DNA from: a virus
Direction: 5' to 3' (one strand)
Virus record (IMG/VR): IMGVR_UViG_3300032285_000277
Coordinates: 1-20,665 of that record
Length of the DNA stretch: 20,665 bases
Shown: positions 19,616 to 20,665 of the stretch, piece after piece
Numbering within the stretch: position 1 is the first letter of the stretch
How the letters are laid out: every line of letters starts with the position of its first letter
Position numbers and translations under genes: made by a program
Notes under the pieces: generated by a model
Told to the model about the DNA's origin: nothing
What the model saw: only the letters and a program-made list of their open reading frames with translations
Database searches by the model: none

Positions 19616-20665
19616 ATGCTTAAACAGTTTTCCAAATTTGGCAAGATGCGGACGCAAACATCGTCCGTGGTTACTGTGCCTGCGCCTATTGGTGGATGGA
19701 ATGCAAGGGATTCTCTTGGTGCTATGGCCATTGAAGATGCGGTAACTCTGCAAAATTGGTGGCCTGGAACTAACTCAGTCATCTTGAGAAACGGTTACAC
19801 CCAATACGCTACAGGCATGACGGGCCAAGTTGAAAGTGTGATGGCTTATTCTTCGGGGACGCAAGACAAGCTGTTTGCTGCAGTTGGGACTAAGGTTTAC
19901 AACATTACGGGCGGCGGTGCAGTTGGGGCTGCTGATTTGACGGGTTTGACAAATGCTCGGTGGCAAAACGTCAACTTCACCAATACGGGCGGCTCTTACC
20001 TGATGATGGTGAACGGGGCAGACAAGCTCAGAATCTATGATGGTTCGGCATGGCACAAAGACGGTGATGGCGCTGGTTACGACATTACGGGCGTTGACAC
20101 GGCGGCTTGTTCAAACATTAACCTGTTTAAAAATCGTATTTGGCTGATTCAAAACCAGACCCTGAAAGCCTGGTATCTGCCAATCAACGCTATTGCAGGG
20201 GCGGCCAATGTCTTGGATATGTCTTCCCTTGTCCAGATGGGTGGCTATCTGGTTGCCGGCATGACTTGGACGCTGGACGCTGGTTATGGCATGGATGACT
20301 ATTTGGCGTTTATAACCTCCAAGGGCGAGTTATTGGTTTGGAGGCTAACTGACCCCACAACCCCATCAGGAATCTCTTTAATCGGGGTTTACACGGTTGG
20401 AGCGCCTATAGGGGCAAGATGTTGGGTCAAGTTTGGCGGTGACCTTTTGATCATCACGCAGGATGGGGTGGTTCCCATGTCTGGTGCGCTTCAAAGCAGC
20501 CGATTAGACCCGCGGGTGTCAATTACAAACAAAATCCAATATGCCATGAGCGCGGCGATTTCTAGTTATTCTGGAAACTTTGGATGGTGTCTGCTGTATT
20601 TCCCGAAAGAAAATCAGCTAATCCTTAACGTCCCAACACAAGAAAACTTGAATCAGCAGCAATAC
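19616..20665 (+). CDS. tail accessory / stabilisation protein (P22 gp10-like), partial at the window end
   Basis: ATG 19616 directly follows the previous stop and the frame stays open for 350 codons to the window edge. The start GGWNARDSLGAMAIEDAVTLQNWWPG is typical of P22 gp10-like stabilisation proteins and relatives that close the portal and hold the tail. The rest is a string of beta strands with repeated blade-like units (MAYSSGTQDKLFAAVGTKVYN, SYLMMVNGADKLRIYDGSAW, CWVKFGGDLLIITQDGVVPM), as in a beta-propeller. The gene continues beyond the window, so its end and length are unknown. Ordinary codon use, no damage seen. Confidence 0.75.
   Translation, partial: MLKQFSKFGKMRTQTSSVVTVPAPIGGWNARDSLGAMAIEDAVTLQNWWPGTNSVILRNGYTQYATGMTGQVESVMAYSSGTQDKLFAAVGTKVYNITGGGAVGAADLTGLTNARWQNVNFTNTGGSYLMMVNGADKLRIYDGSAWHKDGDGAGYDITGVDTAACSNINLFKNRIWLIQNQTLKAWYLPINAIAGAANVLDMSSLVQMGGYLVAGMTWTLDAGYGMDDYLAFITSKGELLVWRLTDPTTPSGISLIGVYTVGAPIGARCWVKFGGDLLIITQDGVVPMSGALQSSRLDPRVSITNKIQYAMSAAISSYSGNFGWCLLYFPKENQLILNVPTQENLNQQQY

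Noticed and set aside
1-20665. CRISPR array, IS element, tRNA or lysis genes
   Set aside because: No regularly spaced repeats with spacers, no transposase, no tRNA fold and no endolysin or holin-like protein was seen on either strand.

Overview
This window is a contiguous piece of a tailed-phage genome (or an intact prophage segment), seen directly as a gap-free, rightward phage gene order: replication and recombination genes, then terminase small and large subunits, portal, scaffold, major capsid protein, head-tail adaptor and the start of a P22 gp10-like tail accessory protein. The adaptor and stabilisation-type genes, the long portal with a Gln-rich coiled-coil C-terminus and the absence of a tape measure in the window suggest a short-tailed (podovirus-like) phage. 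The host is not shown by the sequence; the flavour of the small accessory genes suggests a proteobacterial, possibly freshwater betaproteobacterial host, with low confidence.

Layout. 1-132 is a non-coding, strongly folding element ending in a terminator. 133-3802 is the early block: a DnaT/O-like replication protein whose gene carries a set of 11-bp direct repeats in its linker (candidate origin), a run of very small overlapping genes including two Cys-rich putative zinc proteins, an HNH homing-type endonuclease with its own promoter, a PD-(D/E)XK-like nuclease, NinB, an unknown protein and a Ref-like HNH nuclease. 3803-4002 is a second non-coding structured element lying between a near-consensus promoter and a terminator; it shares an 11-mer with the first element. 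4003-6625 holds a ferritin-like (DUF5856-type) protein, a glycosyltransferase, a 53-aa protein and a large unknown phage protein. A lone leftward 74-aa gene (6591-6815) with its own extended -10 promoter and strong ribosome binding site sits just before the terminase genes.

6856-15112 is the packaging and head block. The portal gene is cut by an in-frame TAA although the reading frame carries on with a portal-like sequence. After a terminator at 15121-15149 comes a glycan-type cassette (DUF115-glycosyltransferase fusion, methyltransferase, second DUF115 protein), then tail-joining genes running off the window end.

The genes are tightly packed with ATGA, GTGA and TTGA overlaps, so translational coupling is likely throughout. 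The points that most deserve a second look are the paired structured RNA elements, the iteron-like repeats inside the replication gene, the nested micro-genes at 1063-1758, the solitary antisense gene, the interrupted portal gene and the duplicated DUF115 cassette.
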